The translations under genes and the position numbers were made by a program. The notes beneath the pieces were generated by a model. That model was not told the DNA's origin. It ran no database searches and saw only the letters and a program-made list of their open reading frames with translations. A stretch of DNA of 64,000 nt from Aestuariicoccus sp032586235 (GTDB taxonomy: Bacteria > Pseudomonadota > Alphaproteobacteria > Rhodobacterales > Rhodobacteraceae), in NCBI RefSeq assembly GCF_032586235.1, contig NZ_JAWHTD010000010.1, forward strand, positions 1 to 64,000, in the 5' to 3' direction. The first letter of the stretch is position 1, and each line of letters begins with the position of its first letter. Of the stretch, positions 43,111 through 51,871 are shown piece after piece.

Positions 43111-43788
43111 TCACTCCGCCCAATGTACTTTCGCCCCGTCGAGCACCGCGTTGATCGGCGCCTCGCTCGCGGGTTTGCCTTTTGCCGCTTCAAGTGCGGC
43201 GCGTTTCTCGGCACCGAAGATCAGAACGTGCTTGGCCATCGCCCCGTTCAGCACCCGTGCCGACAGCGTGACGCGCGGTTCCGGCGCACCGGGCGCCGAG
43301 ATCGGCACCAGGACCGGCGCGCGCGGATCGAGCGCCGCCGCCAGCCTGTCCGCCCCGGGAAAGAGCGACGCGGTATGCAGATCCGCGCCCATGCCCAGCA
43401 GCACCACCGCCAGAGGCAGTTCCGGCGCGATCTGCTCGGACAGGGCGGCCAGCACCCGGTCCGGGTCGTCCTCGCCCTGGCAGATCGGCAGGAACCGCGC
43501 CGCGGCCGCGCGGTCCACCAGCAGGCGTTCGCGCAAAAGCCGCGTGTTGGACCGCTCGCTGTCCTCGGGCACCCAACGTTCGTCGGTCAGCAGGACATCG
43601 ACCCGCGCCCAATCCAGATCGACCGCGCAGAGATCGTCAAAGACCGGCCCCGGCGACGTCCCCCCCGGCACCGCCAGCGCCACGCGGTCGTTGTTCTTCA
43701 GCGCCGAGCGCAGGTCGCCCGCCAGCTGGTCGGCAAGGTCGATCGCCAGCATCTCGCGATCGGGATAGTCGATGAAGTCGTAGGTCAT
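43111..43788 (-). CDS. pgl: 6-phosphogluconolactonase
   Basis: A 225-residue DevB-type lactonase that hydrolyses the product of glucose-6-phosphate dehydrogenase. Conserved segments are VALAVPGGTSPGPVFDDL, VLLTDERWVP, SNTRLLRERLL and LLGMGADLHTASLFPGA. The start overlaps the zwf stop as ATGA and the stop lies 5 bp before pgi, so the three genes are one operon. The length is standard for bacteria. Confidence 0.94.
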   Translation of the reverse strand: MTYDFIDYPDREMLAIDLADQLAGDLRSALKNNDRVALAVPGGTSPGPVFDDLCAVDLDWARVDVLLTDERWVPEDSERSNTRLLRERLLVDRAAAARFLPICQGEDDPDRVLAALSEQIAPELPLAVVLLGMGADLHTASLFPGADRLAAALDPRAPVLVPISAPGAPEPRVTLSARVLNGAMAKHVLIFGAEKRAALEAAKGKPASEAPINAVLDGAKVHWAE

Positions 43789-45242
43789 GTCCGGATCTCC
43801 CGCCATCTGCGTCCATCGCGGTGCATCAGCATCAGCGCGTCCTCGGGCCCCGCGCTGCCCGGATCGTAGGGCTTGGGCACGTCGCCGCGCGCGGTCCACC
43901 CTTCGATCAGCGGATCGGTCCAGGCCCAGGCCGCTTCGACCTCGTCGCCCCGCATGAACAACGTCTGATTACCACGAATCACGTCCATGATCAGGCGTTC
44001 ATAGGCATCGGTCACGTCCTGCGCGTCGGGCCCCAGCGCGTCGGCAAAGCTCATGTCCAGGGGCACATCGACCAAACGCATCCCCCCCGGCCCCGGTTCC
44101 TTGATCGTCACATCCAGCGTCATGCCTTCGTTCGGCTGCAGCCGGATCACCAGCACGTTGCGATGCCGCCCGGCCTCGGCCCCGAAGATCGAATGGGGCG
44201 CGTCCTTGAACACCACCGCGATTTCCGACGCCCGCGCGCGCAGCTTTTTGCCGGTGCGCAGATAGAACGGCGTGCCGGCCCACCGCCAGTTCGAGATATG
44301 GCACTTGAGCGCGATGAAGGATTCGGTCGTGGACCGCGGATCCTCGACATCGTCGCGGTAGTCGGGATCGCCATTGGTGGCCGCATATTGCCCGCGCACG
44401 ATGTGGTGCGGATCGACCGGTTCGAGCGCCCGGATCACCTTGAGCTTTTCATCGCGCACCGAGTCGGGCTCGAATTTCGCCGGCGGCTCCATCGCGATCA
44501 GGCAGAAAAGCTGCATCAGGTGGTTCTGCACCATGTCCCGCATTGCGCCCGACTTGTCGTAATAGCCGCCGCGCCCGCCGACACCGACGGTCTCGGCGAC
44601 GGTGATCTGGATGTGATCGACGTATTGCGCGTTCCAAAGCGGCTCGAAGAGCACGTTGGCGAACCGCACGGCCATCAGATTCTGCACCGTCTCTTTGCCC
44701 AGATAATGGTCGATGCGGTAGATCTGACTTTCGTCGAAATGCTGCGCCAGCGTCCGGTTCAGCGCGCGGGCGCTGGCCAGGTCGTGACCAAAGGGTTTTT
44801 CGACCACGATACGGCTGTCCGCCGTGGCCAGACCGTTGCTGTGCAGCCGCTCGGCGATTGCGCCGAAAAGGCTCGGACCGACCGAGAAATAGAACGCCCG
44901 CACACAGCCCTCGCGCATCCGCCCCTTGAGCTGCGCCCAGCCGCCGGTGCCCGTTGCGTCTACGGTTTCATAGCCAATCCGCTCGAGAAAGCGGGCGATC
45001 TGGTCATCCTCGCCCGGCGGCACGCCGCCGAATTCGCGGATCGCATCAGCCACCATCTGGCGATAGCCGGCATCGTCCATCTCGGAACGCGCGGCGCCGA
45101 TGATCGCGGCGTCTTCGGGCATCTGCCCGGCGCAGAACCGGCGATAGAGGCCGGGCAGGATCTTGCGGCGGGCCAGATCGCCGGTGCCGCCGAAAATGAC
45201 GAGGTCGAAGGGGTCTACAGGAATGACGCGGGATACCATCAC
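43785..45242 (-). CDS. zwf: Glucose-6-phosphate 1-dehydrogenase
   Basis: A 485-residue enzyme producing 6-phosphogluconolactone and NAD(P)H. The N-terminal nucleotide-binding motif is VIFGGTGDLARRKILPGLYR, and the active-site signature is RIDHYLGKETVQNLMAVRFAN, with EKPFGHDLASA before it. The first ATG is at 45242 and another is at 45239; the latter has the better GGAGCC spacing. A 14-bp perfect palindrome of LacI type lies 30 bp upstream, so the zwf-pgl-pgi operon is probably repressed by a sugar-responsive LacI-family protein. Confidence 0.96.
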   Translation of the reverse strand: MMVSRVIPVDPFDLVIFGGTGDLARRKILPGLYRRFCAGQMPEDAAIIGAARSEMDDAGYRQMVADAIREFGGVPPGEDDQIARFLERIGYETVDATGTGGWAQLKGRMREGCVRAFYFSVGPSLFGAIAERLHSNGLATADSRIVVEKPFGHDLASARALNRTLAQHFDESQIYRIDHYLGKETVQNLMAVRFANVLFEPLWNAQYVDHIQITVAETVGVGGRGGYYDKSGAMRDMVQNHLMQLFCLIAMEPPAKFEPDSVRDEKLKVIRALEPVDPHHIVRGQYAATNGDPDYRDDVEDPRSTTESFIALKCHISNWRWAGTPFYLRTGKKLRARASEIAVVFKDAPHSIFGAEAGRHRNVLVIRLQPNEGMTLDVTIKEPGPGGMRLVDVPLDMSFADALGPDAQDVTDAYERLIMDVIRGNQTLFMRGDEVEAAWAWTDPLIEGWTARGDVPKPYDPGSAGPEDALMLMHRDGRRWREIRT

Positions 45243-45271
45243 AAGGCTCCATTCATTTTGCCCGAGGGCGT

Positions 45272-45285
45272 CGTTAGCGCTAACG
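45272..45285. promoter_or_regulatory. LacI-type operator upstream of zwf-pgl-pgi
   Basis: CGTTAGCGCTAACG is a perfect 14-bp palindrome with the central CG pair usual for LacI/GalR-family sites. A near copy, GGTTATCGCTAACC, lies at 55979-55992 upstream of the class I aldolase gene. The regulator is not encoded in the window. Confidence 0.75.
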
Positions 45286-45415
45286 CGTGCGGCTTACCCG
45301 ATGATCTAGCGAGAGTCTAACCTTCTCAACGCACTTCACAATGGTGTCAGGCAGAAAAGACACGGCTGGCCTTGCGTGTCCCTGCGCGCTAGCCATCCCT
45401 GCAACCAGTTACAGG

Positions 45416-46375
45416 ATGCCCGAGCCGATGAAAGACACTGCGCCCGCCAATGCCGGCAAGTTTCAAGACCCCCGCGTCACCGCCAAGGGCGACACCCGCG
45501 CCACCGTCGCACTGAGCCATCCCGAAACGCTCTGGTTCAACACCGGGACGCTTTGTAACATCGAATGCGTCAATTGCTATATCGAAAGCTCTCCGTCCAA
45601 CGACAGGCTGGTCTATATCACCCGCGCCGAGGTCGACGACTATCTCGACCAGCTCGACGACAGGCAGTGGAACGTGCGCGAAATCGGCTTTACCGGCGGC
45701 GAACCTTTCATGAACCCCGAGATGATCGGCATCGCCGAAACCTGTCTGGCGCGCGGCTATGAGGTGCTGATCCTGACCAACGCCATGCGCCCGATGATGC
45801 GCAAGACGATGCGCGCGGGCCTCGAGGCGCTGCAGCGGGACTATGGCGACCGGTTGACGCTGCGGATCTCGGTGGATCACCATTCCCCTGACCTGCACGA
45901 CGCCGAGCGCGGCGCGGGCGCCTTCGACAAGACGCTCGAGGGGATGCGCTGGCTGCGCGATACAGGGATTCGCATGGCCGTCGCCGGGCGCACGGTCTGG
46001 GGCGACACCGAGGCCGCCTCGCGCGCGGGCTACGCCGATCTCTACGCCCGCGAGGGATTCCGGATCGACGCCTTCGACCCCGCTGAGACCGTGCTCTTCC
46101 CCGAGATGGACGAATCCGCCGAAGTGGCCGAAATCTCGACCGAATGCTGGGACATCCTGGGCAAATCCCCCGACGCGGTCATGTGCAGCTCGTCGCGCAT
46201 GGTGGTCAAGCGCAGGGGCGCCGCCCGCCCCTCCGTCGTGGCCTGCACCCTGCTGCCCTACGATCCGCAATTCGAGCTTGGCGAAACCCTGGCCGAGGCC
46301 GAGCGGGATGTCGCGCTCAACCATCCCCATTGCGCGAAATTCTGCGTGCTGGGCGGGGCCTCCTGCTCGGCCTGA
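45416..46375 (+). CDS. Radical SAM protein with cysteine-rich C-terminus
   Basis: A protein of about 319 residues. The radical SAM cluster motif is C47-NIE-C51-VN-C54 (CX3CX2C), followed by the glycine motif GFTGGEPFMNPEM. The last 90 residues carry six cysteines (TEC, VMC, VAC, then CAKFCVLGGASCSA at the very end), enough for one or two auxiliary iron-sulfur clusters, as in SPASM or twitch domains. The substrate is unknown. Proteins of this build modify peptides or small molecules, but no precursor peptide is seen nearby. Start options are 45416 and 45428. It is divergent from zwf and 62 bp upstream of a nucleoside hydrolase. Confidence 0.82.
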   Translation: MPEPMKDTAPANAGKFQDPRVTAKGDTRATVALSHPETLWFNTGTLCNIECVNCYIESSPSNDRLVYITRAEVDDYLDQLDDRQWNVREIGFTGGEPFMNPEMIGIAETCLARGYEVLILTNAMRPMMRKTMRAGLEALQRDYGDRLTLRISVDHHSPDLHDAERGAGAFDKTLEGMRWLRDTGIRMAVAGRTVWGDTEAASRAGYADLYAREGFRIDAFDPAETVLFPEMDESAEVAEISTECWDILGKSPDAVMCSSSRMVVKRRGAARPSVVACTLLPYDPQFELGETLAEAERDVALNHPHCAKFCVLGGASCSA

Positions 46376-46437
46376 CGCATTCGGCTTGAACCCCGTCCCT
46401 GCCCATGCGACCACCAGCTAAAAGGCAGGAGACAGGC

Positions 46438-47379
46438 ATGAGCGCGCGCAAGATCATCATCGACACCGATCCCGGCCAGGACGACGCGGTCGCGATTCTG
46501 CTGGCGCTCGCCGCCCCCGAAGAGATCGAGGTGCTGGGCATCACCGCCGTTGCGGGCAACGTGCCGCTGCACCTGACCGAACGCAACGCCCGCATCGTCT
46601 GCGAGCTGGCGGGACGGCACGACATGCGCGTCTTTGCGGGCTGCGACGCGCCGCTGAAACGCAAGCTGGTGACGGCCGAACATGTGCACGGCAAAACCGG
46701 GCTCGAAGGGCCCGTCTTGCCCGACCCGACCATGCCGCTGCAGGACCTGCACGCTGTGCAGTTCATCATCGATACCCTGCGCGCCGAACCCGAGGGCAGC
46801 GTCACGCTCTGCCCGCTGGGCCCGCTCACCAACATCGCCACCGCCCTGACCGAGGCCCCCGACATCGCCCCGCGCGTGGCCGAGATCGTGCTGATGGGCG
46901 GTGCCTATTTCGAGGTGGGCAACATCACGCCCACGGCCGAATTCAACATTTACGTCGACCCGGAAGCCGCTGAAATCGTGTTTAAATCCGGCATTTCGAT
47001 TACGGCGATGCCGCTGGACGTGACGCACAAGGCGCTGGTCACCGCCCCGCGCAACGACGCCTTCCGCGCCTTGGGCACGCCGGTGGGTTCTGCGGTCGCG
47101 CAGATGACCGACTTCTTCGAGCGGTTCGACAAGGAAAAATACGGCAGCGCCGGCGCGCCGCTGCACGACCCCTGCGTGACCGCCTATCTGATCCGCCCCG
47201 ATCTCTTTTCCGGGCGGCACATCAACGTCGAAATCGAAACCCGGTCGGACCTGACCCTCGGCATGACCGTCGCGGATTGGTGGCGCGTCTCGGGCCGCCC
47301 GGCCAACGCCACCTTCATGGGCGATCTGGATGCCGAGGGCTTTTTCACCCTGCTGACCGAGCGTCTGGCCCGGCTCTGA
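46438..47379 (+). CDS. Inosine-uridine preferring nucleoside hydrolase
   Basis: A 313-residue N-ribohydrolase that cleaves the base from ribonucleosides for salvage. The calcium-binding signature IIIDTDPGQDDAVAILLAL is at the N-terminus. VHGKTGLEGP, LGPLTNIATAL, MGGAYFEVGN and NIYVDPEAAEIVF follow in order. GGAG lies 7 bases before the ATG. It is close behind the radical SAM gene and 19 bp before a secreted protein gene on the same strand. Confidence 0.93.
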   Translation: MSARKIIIDTDPGQDDAVAILLALAAPEEIEVLGITAVAGNVPLHLTERNARIVCELAGRHDMRVFAGCDAPLKRKLVTAEHVHGKTGLEGPVLPDPTMPLQDLHAVQFIIDTLRAEPEGSVTLCPLGPLTNIATALTEAPDIAPRVAEIVLMGGAYFEVGNITPTAEFNIYVDPEAAEIVFKSGISITAMPLDVTHKALVTAPRNDAFRALGTPVGSAVAQMTDFFERFDKEKYGSAGAPLHDPCVTAYLIRPDLFSGRHINVEIETRSDLTLGMTVADWWRVSGRPANATFMGDLDAEGFFTLLTERLARL

Positions 47380-47398
47380 TATTAAAGGACCTTTCTTC

Positions 47399-47932
47399 AT
47401 GCGCACTGTTCTCAATACCCTCATTCTCTGCCTCGCCGCCCCCTTCGCCGCCGCGCAGGAATTCGACGACCGCTGGGCGGTCGTCGGCACTTTCGACGTC
47501 ACGGTCGAGGGCGAGGCGATCACGCTCTATGCTCTGGACGATCTTGAAAAATCACGCGATTTCATCGACATAACAAGGATGAACCCCTTCACCGTCTACG
47601 CCGTGAGCGGCGCCGCGCTTGGTGATGACGGCCAGCCGGCCCGGCCTTACGTCACCGTGATGATCGGCCCCTTTTCGTCGTCGCCCGGCCCCGAGGCCGA
47701 CGTGGAATGGCGTGCCGACGGCAAGGCCTATTTCGCCAATATCGACAGCGGCACGACCGGCAGCCTGAACGATTTCGCCCTGACCGACGATGGCGCGCTC
47801 AGCTTTTCGTTCTCCGCCGACACGCTGATCGAAATGAAGACCGATGCGGACTGGAACTATGTCCCCGTCGAGGGCAGCGCGCCGATCGCGGTCTCGGGCC
47901 GGTTTCAAGGCCGCCTGATCGAGGAAGAGTGA
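47399..47932 (+). CDS. Secreted protein of unknown function
   Basis: A 177-residue protein with a clear Sec signal peptide (MRTVLNTLILCLAAPFAAAQ, cleavage after AAA). The mature part of about 157 residues is acidic and rich in predicted beta strands (WAVVGTFDVTVEGEAITLYA ... YVTVMIGPFSS ... SLNDFALTDDGALSFSFSAD). No cysteines remain after cleavage and no domain is recognised. It is likely periplasmic or secreted. It lies between a nucleoside hydrolase and an acetyltransferase with short gaps, so it may be part of a loose operon; nothing indicates its task. Confidence 0.75.
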   Translation: MRTVLNTLILCLAAPFAAAQEFDDRWAVVGTFDVTVEGEAITLYALDDLEKSRDFIDITRMNPFTVYAVSGAALGDDGQPARPYVTVMIGPFSSSPGPEADVEWRADGKAYFANIDSGTTGSLNDFALTDDGALSFSFSADTLIEMKTDADWNYVPVEGSAPIAVSGRFQGRLIEEE

Positions 47933-47939
47933 CCCCCGC

Positions 47940-48386
47940 ATGAGATCGCTGCACCTCGCCACGCCCGACGATCTGGCCAAGCTGCTGCCGCTGGTCACGG
48001 CCTTCCACGCGGAAATGGGTTATGACACCGAGACCGAGGCGCTGAGCGCCGCTTTGTCGCCCCTGCTGGATGGTTCGCCGCACGGCGCGGTGTGGCTGAT
48101 CGGGCCACGCCGCGCGCCGGTGGGCTATATCGCCGTGACCTTCGGCTGGTCGATCGAATACGGCGGGCTGGACGCGATCATGGACGAGCTCTTCATCCGC
48201 CCCGCCGTGCGCGGCCGCGGCATGGGGTACGAGGCGGTCGCCGGCATCGCCAAAGCGCTGAAAGAGGGCGGCGTGCGTGCCCTGCATCTCGAGGTGCGGC
48301 GCGACGACGAGGGCACGCAGCGCTTCTACCGCCGCGCCCGCTTTGCCCCGCGCGACGTGTACATGTTCATGAGCCGCGTGCTCTGA
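47940..48386 (+). CDS. GNAT-family N-acetyltransferase
   Basis: A 148-residue acetyltransferase. The acetyl-CoA binding motif is the RPAVRGRGMGYEAV loop (R/Q-x-x-G-x-G/A) at about residues 85-98, preceded by the strand DAIMDELFI and followed by LHLEVRRDDEGTQRFYRRA. The substrate cannot be predicted. It starts 7 bp after the secreted protein gene and is followed, 39 bp on, by selO. Confidence 0.87.
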   Translation: MRSLHLATPDDLAKLLPLVTAFHAEMGYDTETEALSAALSPLLDGSPHGAVWLIGPRRAPVGYIAVTFGWSIEYGGLDAIMDELFIRPAVRGRGMGYEAVAGIAKALKEGGVRALHLEVRRDDEGTQRFYRRARFAPRDVYMFMSRVL

Positions 48387-48425
48387 CCCCTTGGGCGCGC
48401 GCCCGTTCCGGACTAGATAAGGGCC

Positions 48426-49844
48426 ATGACGCTGCACATTCCCTTCGACAACACCTATGCCCGCCTGCCCTCGGGCTTCTTCAGCCGGCAGGCGCCCACA
48501 CCCGTCAGCGCGCCGTCGCTGGTCGCCTTCAACGACGCGCTCGCCGCCGATCTGGGCATCGCCGGGCATGACGACCCGCGCCTGGCCGCGGTCTTTGCCG
48601 GCAACGCCCTGCCCGAGGGCGCCGAGCCGCTGGCGCAGCTATATGCCGGGCACCAGTTCGGCCAGTTCAACCCGCAGCTCGGCGACGGCCGCGCGCTGCT
48701 GCTGGGCGAGGTCGTGGGCCGCGACGGCATCCGCCGCGACATCCAGCTCAAGGGGTCGGGCCCCACGCCTTACAGCCGCATGGGCGACGGGCGCGCCTGG
48801 CTGGGCCCGGTGCTGCGCGAATACGTGGTCTCCGAGGCGATGCACGCACTCGGCGTGCCCACCACCCGGGCGCTCGCGGCCGTGCGCACCGGCGATCCGG
48901 TCCTGCGCGAAGGTCCCCTGCCCGGCGCGGTGCTGACCCGCGTGGCGCAAAGCCATATCCGCGTCGGCACCTTCCAGATCTTCGCCGCCCGCCGCGACGC
49001 CGGCGCGCTGCAGACGCTCTACGACTACACGCTCGCCCGCCACGACCCCGAGGCTGACGGCCCCGCCGACCTCCTGCAACGGGTGATCCGGTGGCAGGCC
49101 GCGCTGGTGGCGCAATGGATGAGCCTGGGCTTCATCCACGGCGTGATGAACACCGACAATTGCACATTGTCGGGGGAAACCATCGACTACGGCCCCTGCG
49201 CTTTCATGGACGCATACGACCCCGAAACCGTGTTCTCCTCGATCGACCGCTTCGGGCGCTACGGCTATGCCGCGCAGGCCGACATCATCGTCTGGAACAT
49301 GGCCCAGCTGGCCACCGCGCTGATCCCGCTCATGCCAGACCCAGAGGCCGCGGTCGAAGAGTTCACCGCCATGGTCCACGCCATGCCCGACCTCATCCGC
49401 GCCGAATGGCAGGCCCGATTTGCCGCCAAGATCGGCATTTCCGCCCCCCGCCCCGAGGACAAGACCCTCATCGCCGATCTGCTGACGCGGATGCAGGCGA
49501 ACGGGGCCGATTTCACCAACACCTTCCGTGCGCTTGCCGATGGCACGGCGCGCGATCAGTTCACCGATCCCGCCGCCTTCGACCAATGGGCCGAGAGCTG
49601 GCAGGCGCGGCTTGGGGCCGAACCCGATCCGCAGGCGCTGATGCGCCGCGCCAACCCCGCCTTCATCCCCCGCAACCACCGTATCGAGCAGATGATCGCC
49701 GCCGCGGTCGAGGGCGACGACGCGCCCTTCCACCGTCTCAACACGGTCCTCGCCCGCCCCTACGACGATCAACCCGAGGCCGAGGACCTGCGCCGACCGC
49801 CCGCCCCTGACGAGGTCGTGCGCGCCACGTTCTGCGGCACGTGA
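48426..49844 (+). CDS. selO: SelO-family protein adenylyltransferase (YdiU)
   Basis: A 472-residue pseudokinase-fold enzyme. SelO proteins transfer AMP to Ser, Thr or Tyr residues of redox proteins. Family segments are LYAGHQFGQFNPQLGDGRA, DIQLKGSGPTPYSRMGDGRA, IHGVMNTDNCTLSGETIDYG (metal-binding loop) and NPAFIPRNHRIEQMI. The C-terminus ends FCGT, with cysteine at the place where animal SelO has selenocysteine. An AAGGGCC site precedes the ATG. The length is a little shorter than the E. coli protein. It is convergent with an EamA permease and separated from it by a repeat with two hairpins. Confidence 0.93.
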   Translation: MTLHIPFDNTYARLPSGFFSRQAPTPVSAPSLVAFNDALAADLGIAGHDDPRLAAVFAGNALPEGAEPLAQLYAGHQFGQFNPQLGDGRALLLGEVVGRDGIRRDIQLKGSGPTPYSRMGDGRAWLGPVLREYVVSEAMHALGVPTTRALAAVRTGDPVLREGPLPGAVLTRVAQSHIRVGTFQIFAARRDAGALQTLYDYTLARHDPEADGPADLLQRVIRWQAALVAQWMSLGFIHGVMNTDNCTLSGETIDYGPCAFMDAYDPETVFSSIDRFGRYGYAAQADIIVWNMAQLATALIPLMPDPEAAVEEFTAMVHAMPDLIRAEWQARFAAKIGISAPRPEDKTLIADLLTRMQANGADFTNTFRALADGTARDQFTDPAAFDQWAESWQARLGAEPDPQALMRRANPAFIPRNHRIEQMIAAAVEGDDAPFHRLNTVLARPYDDQPEAEDLRRPPAPDEVVRATFCGT

Positions 49845-49850
49845 CCCTTT

Positions 49851-49914
49851 CCCTTCTTCTTGGCGAAAATACTCCGGGGGAGTCGCGGCCTGCCGCGACG
49901 GGGGCAGCGCCCCC
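49851..49914. repeat. Dispersed repeat copy with two hairpins (selO/EamA ends)
   Basis: The core CTTCTTCTTGGCGAAAATAC is followed by stem-loops GTCGCGGC-ct-GCCGCGAC (49882-49899) and GGGGGC-agc-GCCCCC (49900-49914). It lies between convergent genes and probably terminates both transcripts. Confidence 0.6.
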
Positions 49915-49920
49915 GGCACG

Positions 49921-50814
49921 CTATACCACCGGGCGCTTGCGCCGGTTGATCAGCACGATCCCCACCGCCACCAGCCCCAGCCCGCCGATCACCCCCGGCC
50001 CCAACGGCTCACCCAAAAGCGCCCAGCCCATCAGCACCGACAGCACCGGCGACAGAAAGCTGAACGCCGCGATGTCCGAGGCCGGATAGATCGACATCAG
50101 CCGCAGCCAGAACAGAAACCCCAGGCTCGCCACGAACAGCGCCTGATAACCCAGCCCCCACAGATGCACCGCCGCCACCTCGCGCATCAGCGGGCCAAAG
50201 AGCGGCGCCAGCGCGCAGAGGCCCACCGCCGACACGCTCAACTGCCAGAAAAGCTGCGATTCAGGCTGCAAGGTCGACACCTTGGTCACCCGCACCGTCA
50301 GCGCGATGCCACACCAGGCAAACGCCGCCGCCAGCGCCAGCGCATCGCCGCGCCAATCGCCCGCGCCGCGGCTCTCTGGATCGGCCAGCGCCCAGGCCAC
50401 CCCGGCCATGGCCAGCACCAGACCCAGCACCCGGCGGCGGCTCAGCGTCTCGCCCGGCAGCACCACATGCGCGATCAGCGCCAGCCAGACCGGCATGGAA
50501 TAAAACAGGATCGACACCCGCGACACGGTGCTCAGGTCGAGCGCAATGAACAGGAACACGAATTCGATCGTAAAGAACCCGCCCAGCATCATCCCCGGCC
50601 AGAACGTCTCGCGCAGACCGGCGATGCGCTTGCCCCGGACCCAAACCCACAGGAAAAGGATCCCCAGCGCCAGCACCGACCGCAGCCCGGCCGCGAAGAC
50701 CGGGCCAAAGCCGCCGTTGGTGACCTTGATCACCACCTGGTTGAACGCCAGCACCGTGGCGAAGGTCACCAGCCCCGCCGCGCCCGCCAGATCGATGGAG
50801 CTCCGTCTTTGCAT
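49921..50814 (-). CDS. EamA-family drug/metabolite transporter
   Basis: A 297-residue inner-membrane permease with ten predicted helices arranged as two EamA repeats (about residues 10-140 and 155-290). Typical features are FNQVVIKVTNGGFGPVFAAG early and SFLSPVLSVLMGWALLGEPL near the C-terminus, where the Pro-rich helix of the family lies. AGGAG precedes the ATG at 50814. The family exports or imports amino acids, nucleosides or other metabolites; the substrate is unknown. A second EamA gene lies 1 kb away on the other strand. Confidence 0.88.
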   Translation of the reverse strand: MQRRSSIDLAGAAGLVTFATVLAFNQVVIKVTNGGFGPVFAAGLRSVLALGILFLWVWVRGKRIAGLRETFWPGMMLGGFFTIEFVFLFIALDLSTVSRVSILFYSMPVWLALIAHVVLPGETLSRRRVLGLVLAMAGVAWALADPESRGAGDWRGDALALAAAFAWCGIALTVRVTKVSTLQPESQLFWQLSVSAVGLCALAPLFGPLMREVAAVHLWGLGYQALFVASLGFLFWLRLMSIYPASDIAAFSFLSPVLSVLMGWALLGEPLGPGVIGGLGLVAVGIVLINRRKRPVV

Positions 50815-50943
50815 GCCTCTCCTAGACTGCCTTGCGGCCGCGGCGTCAATCCCGGAACGCCGCGCGGGGGCCAAAGGTTTACAGCCGCGCCCGATCTGTC
50901 ATGCTGTCGGCAAGGTGCCGCGTCCGGATCGGGAGGAACAGGA

Positions 50944-51807
50944 ATGGGTCTCATGTCAACTCTGGCGAAGGTCGCCATCGGCTATGCCGCCGCGCGCGGC
51001 GTCGACAGGCTGTCGGGCGGCGGCGGCTTGCAGGGCCTGCTGGGCGGCGGCGCGCAGATCAAGGGCAAGGACCCCACCGCGGCGGCGCAGGCGCAGCTCG
51101 GTCAGGCGATGTCGGGCGGCGGGGCCTCGGGCAATCCGATGCAGGACCTGATGGCCCAGATGCAACAAGACGGCCTGGGCGCGATGATGGGCGGCGCCGG
51201 TGGCGCCGACAACCCGATGGCCGCGATGATGGACAAGATGCAGGCCGGGGGCTTCGACCTTTCGTCGCTCATGGGCGGCGCGGCGTCACCGGGTCAGGAC
51301 GCCCAGAAAGGCGGGCTCTTGTCCGGCGTTCCGACCGGCGGCACCGGGCTTGCGGGCCTTCTGGCCGCGGCGGGCGGCGCGGCGGCGCTGCAGGGCAAGG
51401 GCGTCGGCGCGATGCTCGACCAGTTCAACACCCGCGACACCGCCCCCGAGGCCGAGGCCACCGCCGGGCTGATGCTGCGCGCGATGATCCAGGCCGCCAA
51501 GGCCGATGGCGAAATCGACGCCGCCGAAAAGGCCCGGATCCTCGACACTTTGGGCGACGATGCCGATGCCGAGGACATCGCTTTCGTCAAAGCCCAGCTC
51601 GACGCGCCGGTGGATGCCGACGCGCTCGCCGCCGACACACCCGAGCAGCAGCGGATGCAGGTCTATTCCGCCTCGCTGATGACCATCCGCGTCGACACCG
51701 CCGCCGAGGCGCAATATCTCGACGCGCTGGCGCGGGCCATGGGGCTGGACGAGGTAACGGTGAACACGCTGCACATGCAGATGGGCCTTCAGCCGCTTTA
51801 CAACTGA
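50944..51807 (+). CDS. DUF533/TerB-like protein
   Basis: A 287-residue protein. The N-terminal 145 residues are glycine-, alanine- and methionine-rich low complexity (GGGGLQGLLGGGAQIKG, MGGAGGADNPMAAMMDKMQA). The C-terminal part (about 155-287) is a helical TerB-like/DUF533 domain with LMLRAMIQAAKADGEIDAAE and the metal-binding style DGEID motif. E. coli YebE is a relative; its role is not established, although TerB domains are linked to stress and membrane-associated complexes. GGAGGAACAGG provides the ribosome binding site. It stands between two EamA permease genes. Confidence 0.82.
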   Translation: MGLMSTLAKVAIGYAAARGVDRLSGGGGLQGLLGGGAQIKGKDPTAAAQAQLGQAMSGGGASGNPMQDLMAQMQQDGLGAMMGGAGGADNPMAAMMDKMQAGGFDLSSLMGGAASPGQDAQKGGLLSGVPTGGTGLAGLLAAAGGAAALQGKGVGAMLDQFNTRDTAPEAEATAGLMLRAMIQAAKADGEIDAAEKARILDTLGDDADAEDIAFVKAQLDAPVDADALAADTPEQQRMQVYSASLMTIRVDTAAEAQYLDALARAMGLDEVTVNTLHMQMGLQPLYN

Positions 51808-51871
51808 CGCCCGCGATACGACACAGGCGCGCGGCCCGCCCTAGGGCCGCGTCTTTCGGATCGCACCGCCC

